From the NCBI GenBank assembly GCA_025084515.1, contig JAJAGP010000361.1:1-64000 (forward strand): a DNA stretch of 64,000 nucleotides, in the 5' to 3' direction. A program made the translations under genes and the position numbers. Positions within the stretch are counted from its first letter, which is position 1. Every line of letters starts with the position of its first letter. Under the pieces are notes generated by a model. It saw only the letters and a list, made by a program, of their open reading frames with translations. It was not told where the DNA came from and made no database searches. Below are positions 1-10,901 of the stretch, piece by piece. Origin of the DNA: Ancistrus triradiatus. Its lineage: Eukaryota > Chordata > Actinopteri > Siluriformes > Loricariidae.

Positions 1-273
1 TTTAATCTCTTTAGAAGTTATTCTTGGCTCTTTTGTTACCATTCGTATTATCCGTCTCTTTGATTTGTCATCAATTTTCCTCCTGCGTCCACGCCCATGG
101 AGGTTGGCTACAATCCCATGGGTCTTAAATTTCTGAATAATATATGCGACTGTAGTCACAGGAACATCAAGCTGCTTGGAGATGGTCTTATAACCTTTAC
201 CTTTAACATGCTTGTCTATAATTTTCTTTCTAATGTCCTGAAACAACTCTTTCTTTTGCTTCCTCTGGTCCAT
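1..273 (-). pseudogene. Tc1-like transposase, N-terminal part, cut by the window edge
   Basis: Read on the minus strand from an ATG at 273, the frame stays open for 91 codons to the window edge. The start reads MDQRKQKKELF, followed by a helix-turn-helix segment (residues about 10-60) and a basic GRGRRRK stretch that fits the linker between the two DNA-binding subdomains of Tc1/mariner transposases. The catalytic DDE domain lies outside the window, so completeness cannot be judged. The flanking sequence to about 641 is the element's own end. This family differs from the Tc1-like copies near 21, 45 and 60 kb. No stop is seen in the visible part, so it could be intact or decayed further left. 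Confidence 0.75.
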
Positions 274-641
274 GTTGAGTGTGGTACACACCTCGTCACC
301 AAACAGCACAGTGACTACCTGAAGCCCTATATATAGGCCCACTGACTGATTACAAGATTGTAGACACCTGTGATGCTAATTAGAGAAAACACCTTGATTT
401 AACATGTTCCTTTGGTCACATTTTTCAGTGCTACCATAATTTCTGTCCAGGCCTGTTTCATGAGTTTATTTTTTAAATAATTCTGTTGAAGCATGGTTGA
501 AAAGCAATGTCTGACTTTCATTTGTTAATTTTCAGATACTTTGCTTTTATTATTACTTTTGTCAGATTAAAGTTATTTCTGTTACCATTGTGGGTTGTTC
601 TTTCATTAACTGAGGGGTACCAACAATTTTGTCCACGTGTG
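1..641 (-). mobile_element. Tc1/mariner-type DNA transposon, one end
   Basis: This holds the transposase start (1-273), an upstream non-coding region, and what looks like the outer terminal repeat ending near 641 with GGTACCAACAATTTTGTCC. That terminal motif is familiar from fish and frog Tc1-like elements; this is recalled, not searched. The other end is outside the window. The TA target duplication could not be placed with certainty. Confidence 0.6.
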
Positions 642-1149
642 AACACTGACATTTTTATGTACATATGGACGTCCTGCTTCTCTGGTGTTACACTGTTTGG
701 ATCTTCGCTTACTAATTTTCTCTTTTTCATTTTGTTTCTTTTCTACACTTCCCATTATTTATTAATAGTCTTTGTTTTACTATTTCAACATTTTTCACAA
801 TTTGGACATCCCCCATGTTTAAGCCTCAGTCAACCCGGAGCGAGCCCATAATGAAGCTTTCTTAAATGTTCTTCTTATTGTTCCCAAAGGTGAGGTAATA
901 AGCTCAAGTAAAAATATCAGAAGAGTGGAAAACAAAACAGCATTTCCACCCAGAACACACTTGACCATAAACGGCAGGATTAATTCTAATCAAGTTGCCA
1001 TTTGGGTGTGACACTTAATCCAAAGTTAATTCATTTCTCGTTATCACCCACAATACACCATGCTTGACCTGCCACACCAGCATCTAGAAAACGTTACAGA
1101 ACAGAATGTGCCACTGGAAAATTCAATGAAGTGTTAGCTGAGCACCTTA

Positions 1150-1725
1150 ATTAGGTCAGAGTTAGAGACTTGAGACTCGACCTGGACTCACTAAGCTGAA
1201 ACTAGAGTCAACTCGGGCGTACACACTACAGACTGGATGCTCGACTTGGACTCATACAACTACATACTCGAGACTCGACTCGGACAGACATACTCGCACA
1301 CAGCAGGAAATCAAGACCCGGCTCTTACTCACATGCCAGAGACTCTAAATCTAAATCTAAAACCTGGCATTTAGCAGTCACCCTTATCCAGAGCCACTTA
1401 CAACTGATACAGTCTTAGTAGTTACAAATGTTACAATCCAAGCAATTGTGGCTTAAGGGTCTTGCCCAAGGACCCAACAGTGGCAACTTGGCAGAGGTGG
1501 GAGAGACTCATGGCTCGACTTGGACTTGCACTGCAGAAACTCAAAACTCAACCTGGACTTGCACTCCACAGACTCGGGATTTGACATGGGCTCATATGCC
1601 AGAGACCCAAGACTCAACTTGGACTCACACACTACAAACTCAAAAATCAACTTGGACTCACACACTAGAGTCTCAAGACTCACAAGCTACAAACAATTCG
1701 ACTCAGACTTGCAGGCTAGCAGGCC
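1150..1725. repeat. 33-bp minisatellite, degenerate, split by a SINE piece
   Basis: Units of about 33 bp repeat, clearest from 1540 to 1690, with a core like ACTCAACTTGGACTCACAC. A more degenerate block (about 1155-1345) is separated from the clear block by SINE-like sequence. On the plus strand the clear block stays open and gives 11-residue repeats of the form TQxSTWTHTLx. There is no start context, splice signal or known domain, so coding is unlikely. Confidence 0.75.
1350..1512 (-). repeat. tRNA-derived SINE fragment (reverse orientation)
   Basis: The sequence CATTTAGCAG...CCTTATCCAGAGC...CTTAAGG...CCCAACAGTGGC is the reverse complement of the block seen forward near 12560-12755. Both look like one SINE family with a tRNA-like head and an unrelated body. 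It sits inside the 33-bp minisatellite. Confidence 0.6.
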
Positions 1726-1956
1726 ACTGATTCTAGGCTCAACTTTGCTTTAAGACAAAGTTCCTGGCACACTCACACCCAGCTAAGCTACAAAGAGGAT
1801 TGGGGGAATTAACTGCTACTATAGAAACAACAATGCTATTAACATTATTACTTAATTACAAACGTTATTACTACTGCAGAAGTGTTATTAATGCATAGAA
1901 GCTTTTTAAATATAGATTCAGGAATTCTGTTACACACTGGGAAAAGAGAAGGCTGT

Positions 1957-1959
<3 letters not shown>

Positions 1960-2000
<41 letters not shown>
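1960..2000. repeat. (CA)n microsatellite
   Basis: About 20 uninterrupted CA units. A second CA-rich cluster lies at about 2177-2235. Short open frames over both are repeat artefacts. Confidence 0.95.
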
Positions 2001-2002
<2 letters not shown>

Positions 2003-2235
2003 TGAGAGGGTGGAGTACAAACAGGCCTTGTGTAAACATGGCCTCAAGCCCTCTTCTCCCCCACATGGGCTCCGTCCTGGTGTGTGTGAATGTGTGCTGA
2101 ATGGGTGTGACCCTGCGACACCTCATCAAATAATGGCTCCCCCTGTAGCTTGAATGCCAACCCGTATCCAGCCGACAAACACACACACACACATACACAC
2201 ACATATATACTGTATACACACACACACATACACAA

Positions 2236-2965
2236 ACAGGATGTCAATGTTGACTGTAGCGCTGCCCTGCTAACTGTTAAGCATGCATCAAAGCACCACA
2301 TTCTCGGACTGCACGTATATCACACAACATTAAAACTCACACCTTTACACATACGCCTTTAACACTTGTTTGAATGGACAGAACCCATGGGCTCAGAAAC
2401 TGTGGTTTACTGGGCACTTGAGTGGTCTAATACAGTAAAAAGTGAAAAAAAAAACTGTAGAAGAAGCAAAAACAGTTTTATTTATTTATTTGTTGTATTA
2501 TTACGCAACATGTTGTATCATAAATAATCCAGTGAGCTTTGAGGTGCAGTGACAAGCCCAACGCCTATAATCCATCATCTAAGCTCCTCAATGTTGTTTT
2601 CCATGAGGACACGGTTCACACCTTTCATAAAACCAGGAAAGTCTGATGCCCAATCATCAGATGGTGTAGTTACGGCGCCTTGTGATGTCCAATACAGGGA
2701 GCACGTTCGCCTGCGCTAAATTAATTCCAGGATACTCTGCTACCCTGACCAGGATAAAAGGGTGAAGCAGGAAACAGGGAGTGTATACAGGTTCATATGT
2801 CATACTCTTGAGTAGAGCTTAACTCTTAAACACACAAAGGTCACGTGGTATTGCTCACTACTGAGAATGAGAAGAATACGACTCCTGTCTTCAGCTGGAC
2901 AGAAACAGAGGGCTGCTGTTTTCATTATTTGTCTTTGCACACAGCTAGCTCTGTAAGTGCAGACA
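2236..2965. other. Intergenic, nothing recognised
   Basis: Unique-looking AT-rich sequence. No open frame with a domain, no RNA gene and no clear transposon end were seen. Confidence 0.5.
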
Positions 2966-2969
2966 AAGT

Positions 2970-3410
2970 TTATATGGGCAAAACTATTAGGCCACCATTA
3001 GGCTTTGTCGTTTTAGAAATTGTATAATGACCATATCAACGACGACTGGACCCAAACTTGTATTCGTCACTCTGTAATCCTCTTTTCCACTGATCTTCAT
3101 TCCAGTCTTTGGAGCTTGTACATATCTCAGCCTTTTCACCCCTGTTCTCTTTCTGATCAAGCTTCCTGATCAAGCTTCATCTTGATCATGCTGCTGTTGC
3201 TCAACTGTAAGAGGGTCACTAAATCTTGCCGATGTAGCCTAAAGAAACCCTGATTTCTTTTTTCCAGCTTTTTTAAAAAATACTGCATACAAATTTTCCA
3301 GTATTTTTGCCTTTATTCTAATAAAGAGATTATATATGGTCATTATCTCACTAAAACAATGCTATATCTAATCTAAAGGTGACCCAAGACTTTTGAACAG
3401 TAACTGTATC
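2970..3410. mobile_element. Tc1-derived MITE (copy 1 of a family)
   Basis: It begins near GGCAAAACTATTAGGCCACC and ends near CCCAAGACTTTTGAACAGTA, imperfect inverted ends. The interior shares ACGACTGGACCC, ATTCGTCACTC and TAATCCTCTTTTCCACTGATC with the element at 22315-22823. The interior recalls a Tc1 transposase read in reverse but is far too short and broken to code. Confidence 0.6.
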
Positions 3411-5370
3411 TAAATTTCGGCAAATATTGCAGCATGATGTCACAACCTTCTTGTAAGTCAGGAGGGAGCTTTTGCAATCAGTTTCATCATCCTCCTTTTT
3501 ACCGGCCCACACAGACCCTATTAAAGGGACAGCACCCAGTTCTGGAGAGGAAAAACTACAACTTACCAGTTCGAGGAGCTCCGAGTGTCATTAAGTCCAG
3601 TTACAACATGGGATGGGGTGGTTTACAAGTTTTCTTTAATAAAAAATCTGTCATCTTTGCTGGCACCTCTATCGGCTCACTTGTAAACCAGTGCCGCAGA
3701 GGGATGGATCCTTATCTGGCAGTCCCTCCTTTAGATGCAAGCCTGTGTTATGTCTATGAAGTGCCAGACTTGAACCCGGGGTCTTTGAAGATGGAAGGGA
3801 TGGGCTATTGAGCCTGGTCCTCCAAAGCTTCTTTCTTAGCACATTTAGGAGGCATTCCTTTGTCCTCATGCTCGCCATGATGGTGGAACATGGGACCAGG
3901 CATGCTGTCCTGAATTACTTTACATGTAGAACTTTGAATAAACATGTCTGGGTTGGAAAGTCTTGTTTCCAGGCCTGCTTGATGTCTTAAAAGCTGCACT
4001 GAGACAATGTTCTATTGTAAAAAAAAGCCTTATAAAGCCCCATAAAGATAAATCTGACTGTATTTTAGTTAAACATTTCCCCAGTGCAACCAATAAACCA
4101 GATATAGTTTGGGTTTTCCATAGTTCCAACAGGCTCTGTGGTGGAACATTATTGCACCAGTGTGTGTCAAATATGGCCTTAACCTTATTTAAATTACCGA
4201 AGTGAATCATTTATTACTCGGTCTAATTTGGTTTTACACCATAAACATTTTTTGTTTGTAATTGCAAAGTGTAAAGTCACTTAGGTGAAATCATTCTTTT
4301 TGGATTTTTCTGGACTGAACACTGCCCTCACCAAAATGCCCAGAAAATACCACTAACTTTTTTTTTTTTACGAGTTACGTAACTTCCCTCCTGCAGGGGG
4401 CGCCCCGCCTAAATTAGGAGTAACGGGGAGAAGTGGTATGAAACTACATCTGTGGGAGTGTGAGAGTGAGATCACAGCTGTGTTTCTAAATCAAACTGGG
4501 ATTCAGTTTCTGTAACGCTAATAGTTTCTACAAATATGAAGTCCAACTTCCAGTAGGTTATGAGATGGGCCCTGAAGAAACGTTTACGCTATGTCCAATG
4601 TTTTGGTTTTTATCAAAAATGTTTACAAAACAGATTAATGTGGGATGTTTATATTTAATACAGAAAGACAAGAAACAAGCAAAGAAATGACATTACTTAT
4701 ATAATATAAACAAACAGCAAAGAAAATGACACAAAACAAAAATAAAATAAAATAATAAAACAATAAAAATGTATAAAATGTATACTACATGAATTTTTGT
4801 TTATATGTGAATTATTTTACTAAAGAAAAATAGAAAAATAAATAAGTAGTAAAAAAACAGCATGAACAAAAAAAGACAAAAAAAACCATTAAAAACAGAA
4901 ATATTAAATAAAATTAAAAATAACACATGTAAAGAAACAAAGAAATGAAAGGATGAAATAAAGAAATCGTCTTATGAAAATGATACAAAAGAAAGTATGA
5001 CAAAATAAAGAAACAAAGAAAAACGCATAGAAAGTGCTACTTTTTGTTCATTTTGTGTTTTTTTATTTGTTTTTGTTTCCCAAATTCCCTTTTAAACATT
5101 TTTCCCTCAACTCTCAATGAAAGAAAACGGACACGAAATGTAATGACATGGAAAAAAAAAACAAATCTTGACTCCCAAAATACACCGTAAACTCTGCAAA
5201 TCTGACCTTAACCCTTACACAGTGTGAATGAAGTGTGTGTACTAATCCGACACAGGAGTGGAGTAACATTTTACAAAGGTGATTTGATGATCCTGATGGT
5301 CCTACCTGCTGAGATGTGTCCGGGGGACAGACGTTAATCATGTGACCTGTAAACACATACCACCATTCAG
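3411..5370. other. Intergenic; low-complexity A-rich tract
   Basis: From about 4650 to 5060 the sequence is strongly A-rich with AAATAAA and AAAGAAA motifs. A 125-codon plus-strand frame at 3434-3811 has no recognisable domain or supporting splice sites. No gene is supported. Confidence 0.45.
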
Positions 5371-5376
5371 ACGTTA

Positions 5377-5377
5377 G

Positions 5378-5418
<41 letters not shown>

Positions 5419-5454
5419 CACACACACACTCACACACACACTCACACACACACA
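5377..5454. repeat. (CA)n microsatellite with TCACAC interruptions
   Basis: Pure CA to about 5410, then alternating CACACT and CACACA units. Confidence 0.9.
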
Positions 5455-6650
5455 GTTATTATGCAACTGTAACTGTAATTTAGGTAATATATTAAAGAGG
5501 ATAAACATTTACATTTTATAATTCAAAATCTCCAGCCGTAATTTTTCAGCATTAAGTACTCTTTAAATATTATTAAATTGTTGTTAGCTTTCTTTAAATA
5601 TTATTACATTACTGTTACACAATACAAGCTTTAGGACATCTTTAGCTATTTTTAAATATGACTGCATTATTGTTATATACAATATTATATACGGTCATGA
5701 TAATTATTAACGCAACAACTTGGTAGAGTCAGCTGCTGGAAATCCTCAGTGTCAGAGGGCCTGGGTTTAATCCCAGGTAGAGTTAGGAACATGAAAGTTG
5801 AGTGGAGCATGTACAGCAAAACCCCAGGCACTGGAGGGGTAGTCATAGTGTCGGTCCCAAGCCAGGGAAGGGTTGGGTCACCAAAATCGAATATGCGAAT
5901 ATGCAGTGATCTAATTTAACAACCCCTAATGGGAGCAGCCAAAAAAGGATTTTGGTTTACAGTATTCAAGCAATATCTGTGTAATAAAGTATCAAAAGAG
6001 AGATTTTTTTCCAGAGCTCAAGGACACTTCACAAAAAATAAGTTTATACAAAAAGAAAAAAAATACAAATGTAACACAACACATAGACACATGAGAGTTA
6101 ACACATGAGGTTTGAGAAAGAGCTGCGACCCTATCAACCTTCTATGGATTGATCAAATTAATATAATCCACTTCAACAAAATCTCGACCTTCCCTCTGGG
6201 ATTAATAGTGATCTATCCAAAATCCTCTCACACTTAATTAAACACTATTAACATTTAGGCTTTTGCTCATGTTAATTTTTTTTATTTGCATATTACATGC
6301 TTAAAGAGGAGAAAGAGGAGAAGGGAGAGTCAAAAAGTAATAAAAGACAAAAGAACTAAATGGACATAGCAAAAAAAGGCTGAAAATAAAAAGATATAAA
6401 GGAAAGAACTAAATTAATTAATAAAGAATGAAGAAAGTACAAACAACAAAGACCTGAAGTGAGAATATTACAAAAAGTTAAAGTGACTTCTTACTTCATG
6501 TAACATCACAATAATGGCCTGAAATTGTGGCAAGATATATTTAGACCATAAACGAGTCAGTACTGAAAATCTGACGCAATAATATGAAATCTTTGTTCAC
6601 CTTCACTTTCAGCAACACAAACAGAGGGGTTCAGTGTATCGCTCTATCCA
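5455..6650. other. Intergenic upstream of xbp1; SINE-like piece
   Basis: Around 5715-5940 the sequence resembles a tRNA-derived SINE head (GGGCCTGGGTTTAATCCCAGG, a B-box-like GGTTTAATCCC). The rest is AT-rich and unassigned. Confidence 0.4.
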
Positions 6651-6796
6651 TACTACTCTATGTATGGGATATGTAGTCCGTTAGTATTCAGACTGCAACG
6701 AAACCAAAGGGAACTGGGGAAGAATGTTGAATGTAAATTTCATCAGCGCTGCCGACCAATGAGCGATCAGCATCAACGACGCAAACGCCTCCGTAA

Positions 6797-6815
6797 CCAA
6801 TCAGATTGCACCACG
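6797..6815 (+). promoter_or_regulatory. ER stress response element (ERSE)
   Basis: CCAAT at 6797-6801, nine bases, then CCACG at 6811-6815. This is an exact match to the ERSE consensus CCAAT-N9-CCACG, in which NF-Y binds CCAAT and ATF6 binds CCACG. It lies 153 bp upstream of the xbp1 ATG. A second CCAAT box is at about 6755-6759. Known biology: ATF6 induces xbp1 through such a site, so the position fits. Confidence 0.85.
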
Positions 6816-6967
6816 ACGGTAGATATACAATGCCAACCGACATCGCCCGGTTCAGTCTGTGGCAAAGAAACGGGATTACGCTGTTGGGGAGTTAACGTTA
6901 AAATATCTTTATTTTACCCCTAAAGTCAACCGTAACGGGTCTTTGAGATCCTTACAGCAAATTCACA

Positions 6968-9900
6968 ATGGTTGTAGTAACAGCGGGGCCCGGAGGAGCC
7001 CACAAAGTGCTTCTTATTTCGTCGTCTTCACACTCCGGTGATGTCGCTGCTGCACCTCTGAGGAAAAGGCAGAGACTTACACATCTGAGTCCTGAGGAGA
7101 AAGCTCTTCGGAGGTATTACAAATGAGAATTTCTTTATATAGCAAGACGTTTGGGTGATCATTTTCATCGACGGTGTCGTATTTGGATAAACCGCAACGT
7201 TTCGATCGAAATCGACTATTAAATCCTGTCAGCGATTTTCAGTTGGGTTGCCAGATTGGTTTTCTAGAGGACGGATGGTTCGATTTAGGATCGTTACCAG
7301 ATTTTTATTATACTCCAGATTACCCGTTATATGTACGTTAGTGGGTTTTGTTGAAGTGTAATGTAGTGAGTAATACAAATAATGCTGAGCAATGTGGATT
7401 TTGCTGATTTTAAGTTTAATCGCCTTTTATGTGTCTGCCTACTGGTCGTTAAATTTGTTGGAATTTATGTGTTAAGAATACAGTAAGCAATAAAACCTTG
7501 TGAACAACTCACCCCTCCTCGTTCTTTTCGGTTAGGAAAACAACCTTCATTGGAGTTTGGACTTGCCGTGCAGATTTATGCTTTTTAACCCCAGATCCGG
7601 ACTGATAATTTACATGAACAACTGGTTGCCAAGTTGAACAAAGTCAAAAATAGTTAATGTTGCATGTTCTTTTAATTAGATGCACATATAGTACTGATTT
7701 GTGGGATTTAAACCAGTAATGCAATTTAAATATAAAATCTGGCAACCTAGATTGAAGCCACACCCTAAGCTTGGAGATTCGGTTCTGCCTGCGTGGCATG
7801 GACATGGGTCACGCAGCCCCCCTCTTTACTGCCCAGAGAGTGATAAGAATTTTTTTTTTTTTTTTTTTATTTTTTTGTATTGATTAATTTCACAGGAAAC
7901 TAAAGAACAGAGTTGCAGCACAGACAGCGAGAGACAGAAAAAAGGCCAAAATGGGAGAACTGGAGCAGCAGGTCCTGGAGCTGGAACATGAAGTACGTAT
8001 GCATGCAAAATCGAGTTTGCATTTAAAATCTTGACACTTAGTTTTTTTTACTCTTTTCACTGAACTGTGTGGCTTTCCTTCAGAATCAGAAACTCCATCT
8101 GGAGAACCAGATGTTGCGTGAGAGGACGAGTGATCTGATGAGCGAGAACGAGGAACTGAGACAGAGACTGGGGTTGGACACGCTGAGCAGGAAAGAAAAG
8201 GTAAAGGGGTGATTTAGGGGTGAAAAATTAAGCCGTTAATCTGTTCATAAAATGTGGTGTCCCCAGTCGCTGGGGTGGATCGTTAATTGGAGGAGTTACA
8301 GTTTGTTATTAATGTGGGTGATGTCTGTAATTAGTGGTTGAACTGGTAGAACTTGATCATCCTACTTGGACTTGTATGATGTCTAGCACCAGGGGGTATG
8401 AAATCCACTTTGACTAATTAATCTAGCTACCATATGGAAACCAAAAAAGTTCCATATGTGGAATGCATCATGTATCACACATGGTGATGGATTTTTGGGA
8501 GTTTAACTACTGGAAGTGGTTCCCAGTTCATTCTGGCTGGATTTGTCTCATGCATGGGGTTACTGTCATACCCCATGTTAAAAAAAAACAAAAAACGATA
8601 AAGTTATGGAAGGTACCATCAGGATTTGAACATGGGTTCTGGCAGTGCACCCCCTGAGCCCGCAGTTCTGTAATTAAACCAGATGATCTGATTTAATCGT
8701 TGTACGTAACGTAATTCTTTTTTTTCTCCGTGTCCAGGTGCAGGTGTCGGAGTCCGATGTGAGCGATTTGGTTTTGCTGAACGGGTCTTCTGAGTCAGCA
8801 GTACTCAGGCTATGTGTGCCTCCGCAGCAGGTGCAGGCCCAGCAGTCATCAAAGCCGAAGAGTTCACCCTGGATCCTCACGCTCCTGGCACTGCAGACAG
8901 TGAGGTGGGTCTCGAGCACAATGGCCATTAGTCATTCCATCAGTTTTGTTTGTGTATGTGTGTGTATGTATGTATGGTTTTCAGATGCTACACAAAGATT
9001 CAAGAAGATGTGTATATAAATAACCTACTCCTACTAAATCACAAAGGTTTTCTATTGGTTGAAATATTCAATAAATAACTGTAGTGTTTCTGTTTTTAAA
9101 TCACAAAGATGTGCACTTTCATTACCAAAAAAATCCCAGTTTTAAAAGTTGAGCATATTTACAGTACAAACCTCGTCAGTGAACTGAGCAGAAAAAAACA
9201 ACAAAACCCCCCCAAAAACAAAGTCATTCATTGTATTCAAGGTCTAGTGTTCTGTTAATCGTGATATTGATTTGAGGTCATATTGGCCAGCCCTAAACGT
9301 GTGTGTGTAAAAGTGTATAAGTGTATAAAAGTGCTTCCATTTTGCTTATTACACACTGACGTCACATGCCCTTGTCGAACCGAAGCCCATCTGAAATCTA
9401 GCCGATCAGGTTTCTGTGGGGTGCGTGTGTTAACTGACGGTTGCGTCTGACCTCTGTAGGAATGCATCTCTCGTGATCAGCGCTGGGATCAGTTCCATTG
9501 TTAATGAACAAAAAGTACAGAGCAGCATAAACTGATTCCAGGGTTGGTTGCGGGTGTGACAGGTGAACGTTCCAGGAAGCGTTTTCCTCAATGTTTCTCG
9601 TTCGGCTGGTCATTCAGGACCTTTGAGCCGTTTGAAATGAGCTGGTTGTGCAACACTGACTGGAAATTACAGCTTGTTCCTGTTTTCTCCCTTGAAACGC
9701 AATAGGAAGTGGGTTTGAAAACACGCCCTGTGTAGCCAATAAGCACTCAGAGCATTTAGTTAGACCTGACAATTCAAGAATTATTCATTATTGCTTAAAG
9801 CCTTTCTCTGGCTAATCTGAAAACCTCAAAATTGACAAGTGACAAACATGGTAGTTTTCCAAAGTCCTTTTTCATTTAGGTAGTTCCCCAGTTAGGTCTA

Positions 9901-10599
9901 TTCATGGTGGTTTGAGTAGATGCTGCTCATAAAGAGGATGATGACTGTGGTTCTGCATGCTTTAATAATCACGCGATGACTTTATGGCCCACACTGATTT
10001 CTTTTTCTGTCCTACAGTCTGATCTCTTGCTTGGCATTCTGGACATCATTGACCCAGAACTGTTCCTCAAAGAAGCTCAAGAGCCGAACCCCTCTCATCA
10101 GCTCATGCTGGTGGGATCAGCCTCAGATTCGCTACCTGCCCCCTCACCTGGAGTTGTGGGGGCCACACCAGTTAAGCTGGAGGCCCTTAATGAACTGATC
10201 CAGTTCGACCACATTTACACCAGACCGGTGGAGGAAGACAAGGAGGGCGCTTACGAGGAGGTCAAGGAGGAGCAGGACGCCGTCGTCTTCTCATCTTCCG
10301 AGGAAGAAGATATCGAGGTGGAGGTGGAAACGTGCGACGTGTCCGTCAAGGACGAGCCGGAGGAGGCGGTCATCGATGCCACGGAAGCCGGTTCGATCGA
10401 GGCGGACGAGTTCCTGTCTGAATCTCCTTCCTTCGGAGGATACGACAAGGCGACGGGCCTGCTCAACGATTCGTACAGTGACTCTGGATACGAAAGGTCA
10501 CCATCCCCCTTCAGCGACATGTCATCCCCGCTCTGCTCTGACGGCTCCTGGGATGACATGTTCGCTAACGAACTCTTTCCACAGCTAATCAGTGTCTGA
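6968..10599 (+). CDS. xbp1: X-box binding protein 1, bZIP transcription factor of the unfolded protein response
   Basis: Coding exons are 6968-7113, 7896-7992, 8084-8200, 8738-8904 and 10018-10599; phases chain exactly and all introns are GT-AG. The start reads MVVVTAGPGGAHKVLLIS, as in other vertebrate XBP1 proteins. The basic region (RRKLKNRVAAQTARDRKKAK, about residues 47-67) and leucine zipper (to about 120) span exons 1-3. After IRE1 removes 26 nt (8799-8824) the product is 360 residues, ending MFANELFPQLISV, the conserved activation-domain tail. Without that removal the frame changes and stops at 10196-10198, giving about 235 residues. XBP1 drives ER chaperone and ERAD genes. An ERSE lies upstream. 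The start was chosen for its family-like N-terminus. Confidence 0.97.
8790..8835 (+). promoter_or_regulatory. xbp1: IRE1 twin-hairpin site with 26-nt cytosolic intron (8799-8824)
   Basis: Hairpin 1 has a 6-bp stem (8790-8795 with 8803-8808) and the 7-nt loop CAGCAGT. Hairpin 2 has a 7-bp stem including two G-U pairs (8815-8821 with 8829-8835) and the loop CCGCAGC. Both loops fit the IRE1 consensus CNGCNGN, cut after the third base. The cuts fall after 8798 and after 8824 and release exactly 26 nt. Joining 8798 to 8825 brings exon 5 into the long frame. No GT-AG signals exist here because this intron is not spliceosomal. Confidence 0.97.
9357..9364. promoter_or_regulatory. Palindromic CRE-like site in xbp1 intron 4
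   Basis: TGACGTCA, the full CREB/ATF palindrome and close to the XBP1/ATF6 core TGACGTG. A second TGACGTCA is near 14427, in non-genic DNA. A perfect 8-mer can occur by chance in 64 kb. Confidence 0.3.
10018..10198 (+). CDS. xbp1: XBP1-U alternative C-terminus (unspliced frame)
   Basis: In the unspliced mRNA, exon 5 is read from 10018 as the last base of a codon. It gives SLISCLAFWTSLTQNCSS, a hydrophobic segment like the membrane-targeting HR2 of mammalian XBP1-U. It then ends YLPPHLELWGPHQLSWRPLMN before TGA at 10196. The end closely resembles the mammalian translational arrest peptide, which pauses the ribosome so the mRNA is held at the ER. Function here is inferred from that likeness. 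Confidence 0.85.
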
Positions 10600-10895
10600 A
10601 CAGACGGCCACATTAATCGCCCATCCTTCTATATATAATTTGTAATGTACAGCACATAGAACAGACCAAAGTAATTCCAGTTAGCTTGTGGAGATTTCTG
10701 GGAAACGCTCAAGCTTCAAAAGTAGCAGCCCAAACGGATCAACGAGTCATGTTCAGTATTTGTTAATGCATAAAAGAAATGTTTTTAGTTAAAAAAAAAA
10801 ACTATTTATTTGTGTACCTTTATTCCAGAGTCCTGTATTTGTAATCTGCCTGTATGTAATTTTATTAGCGCCCTCCTTGTAGAATCATGTACTGC

Positions 10896-10901
10896 ATTAA
10901 A
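10896..10901 (+). terminator. Probable xbp1 polyadenylation signal
   Basis: ATTAAA, followed about 18 bases on by a GT-rich stretch (TGTTTGTCTTGG), about 300 bp after the stop codon. No AATAAA is nearer on the plus strand. Confidence 0.5.

Noticed and set aside
3434..3811. 125-codon plus-strand frame
   Set aside because: No domain or family likeness; composition looks like ordinary non-coding DNA. Transcript data could change this.
8738..8899. Alternative xbp1 exon 4 donor at 8900 (GTGAGG)
   Set aside because: It would put the activation-domain frame in the unspliced form and lose the conserved SLISC junction; the donor at 8905 fits both forms.
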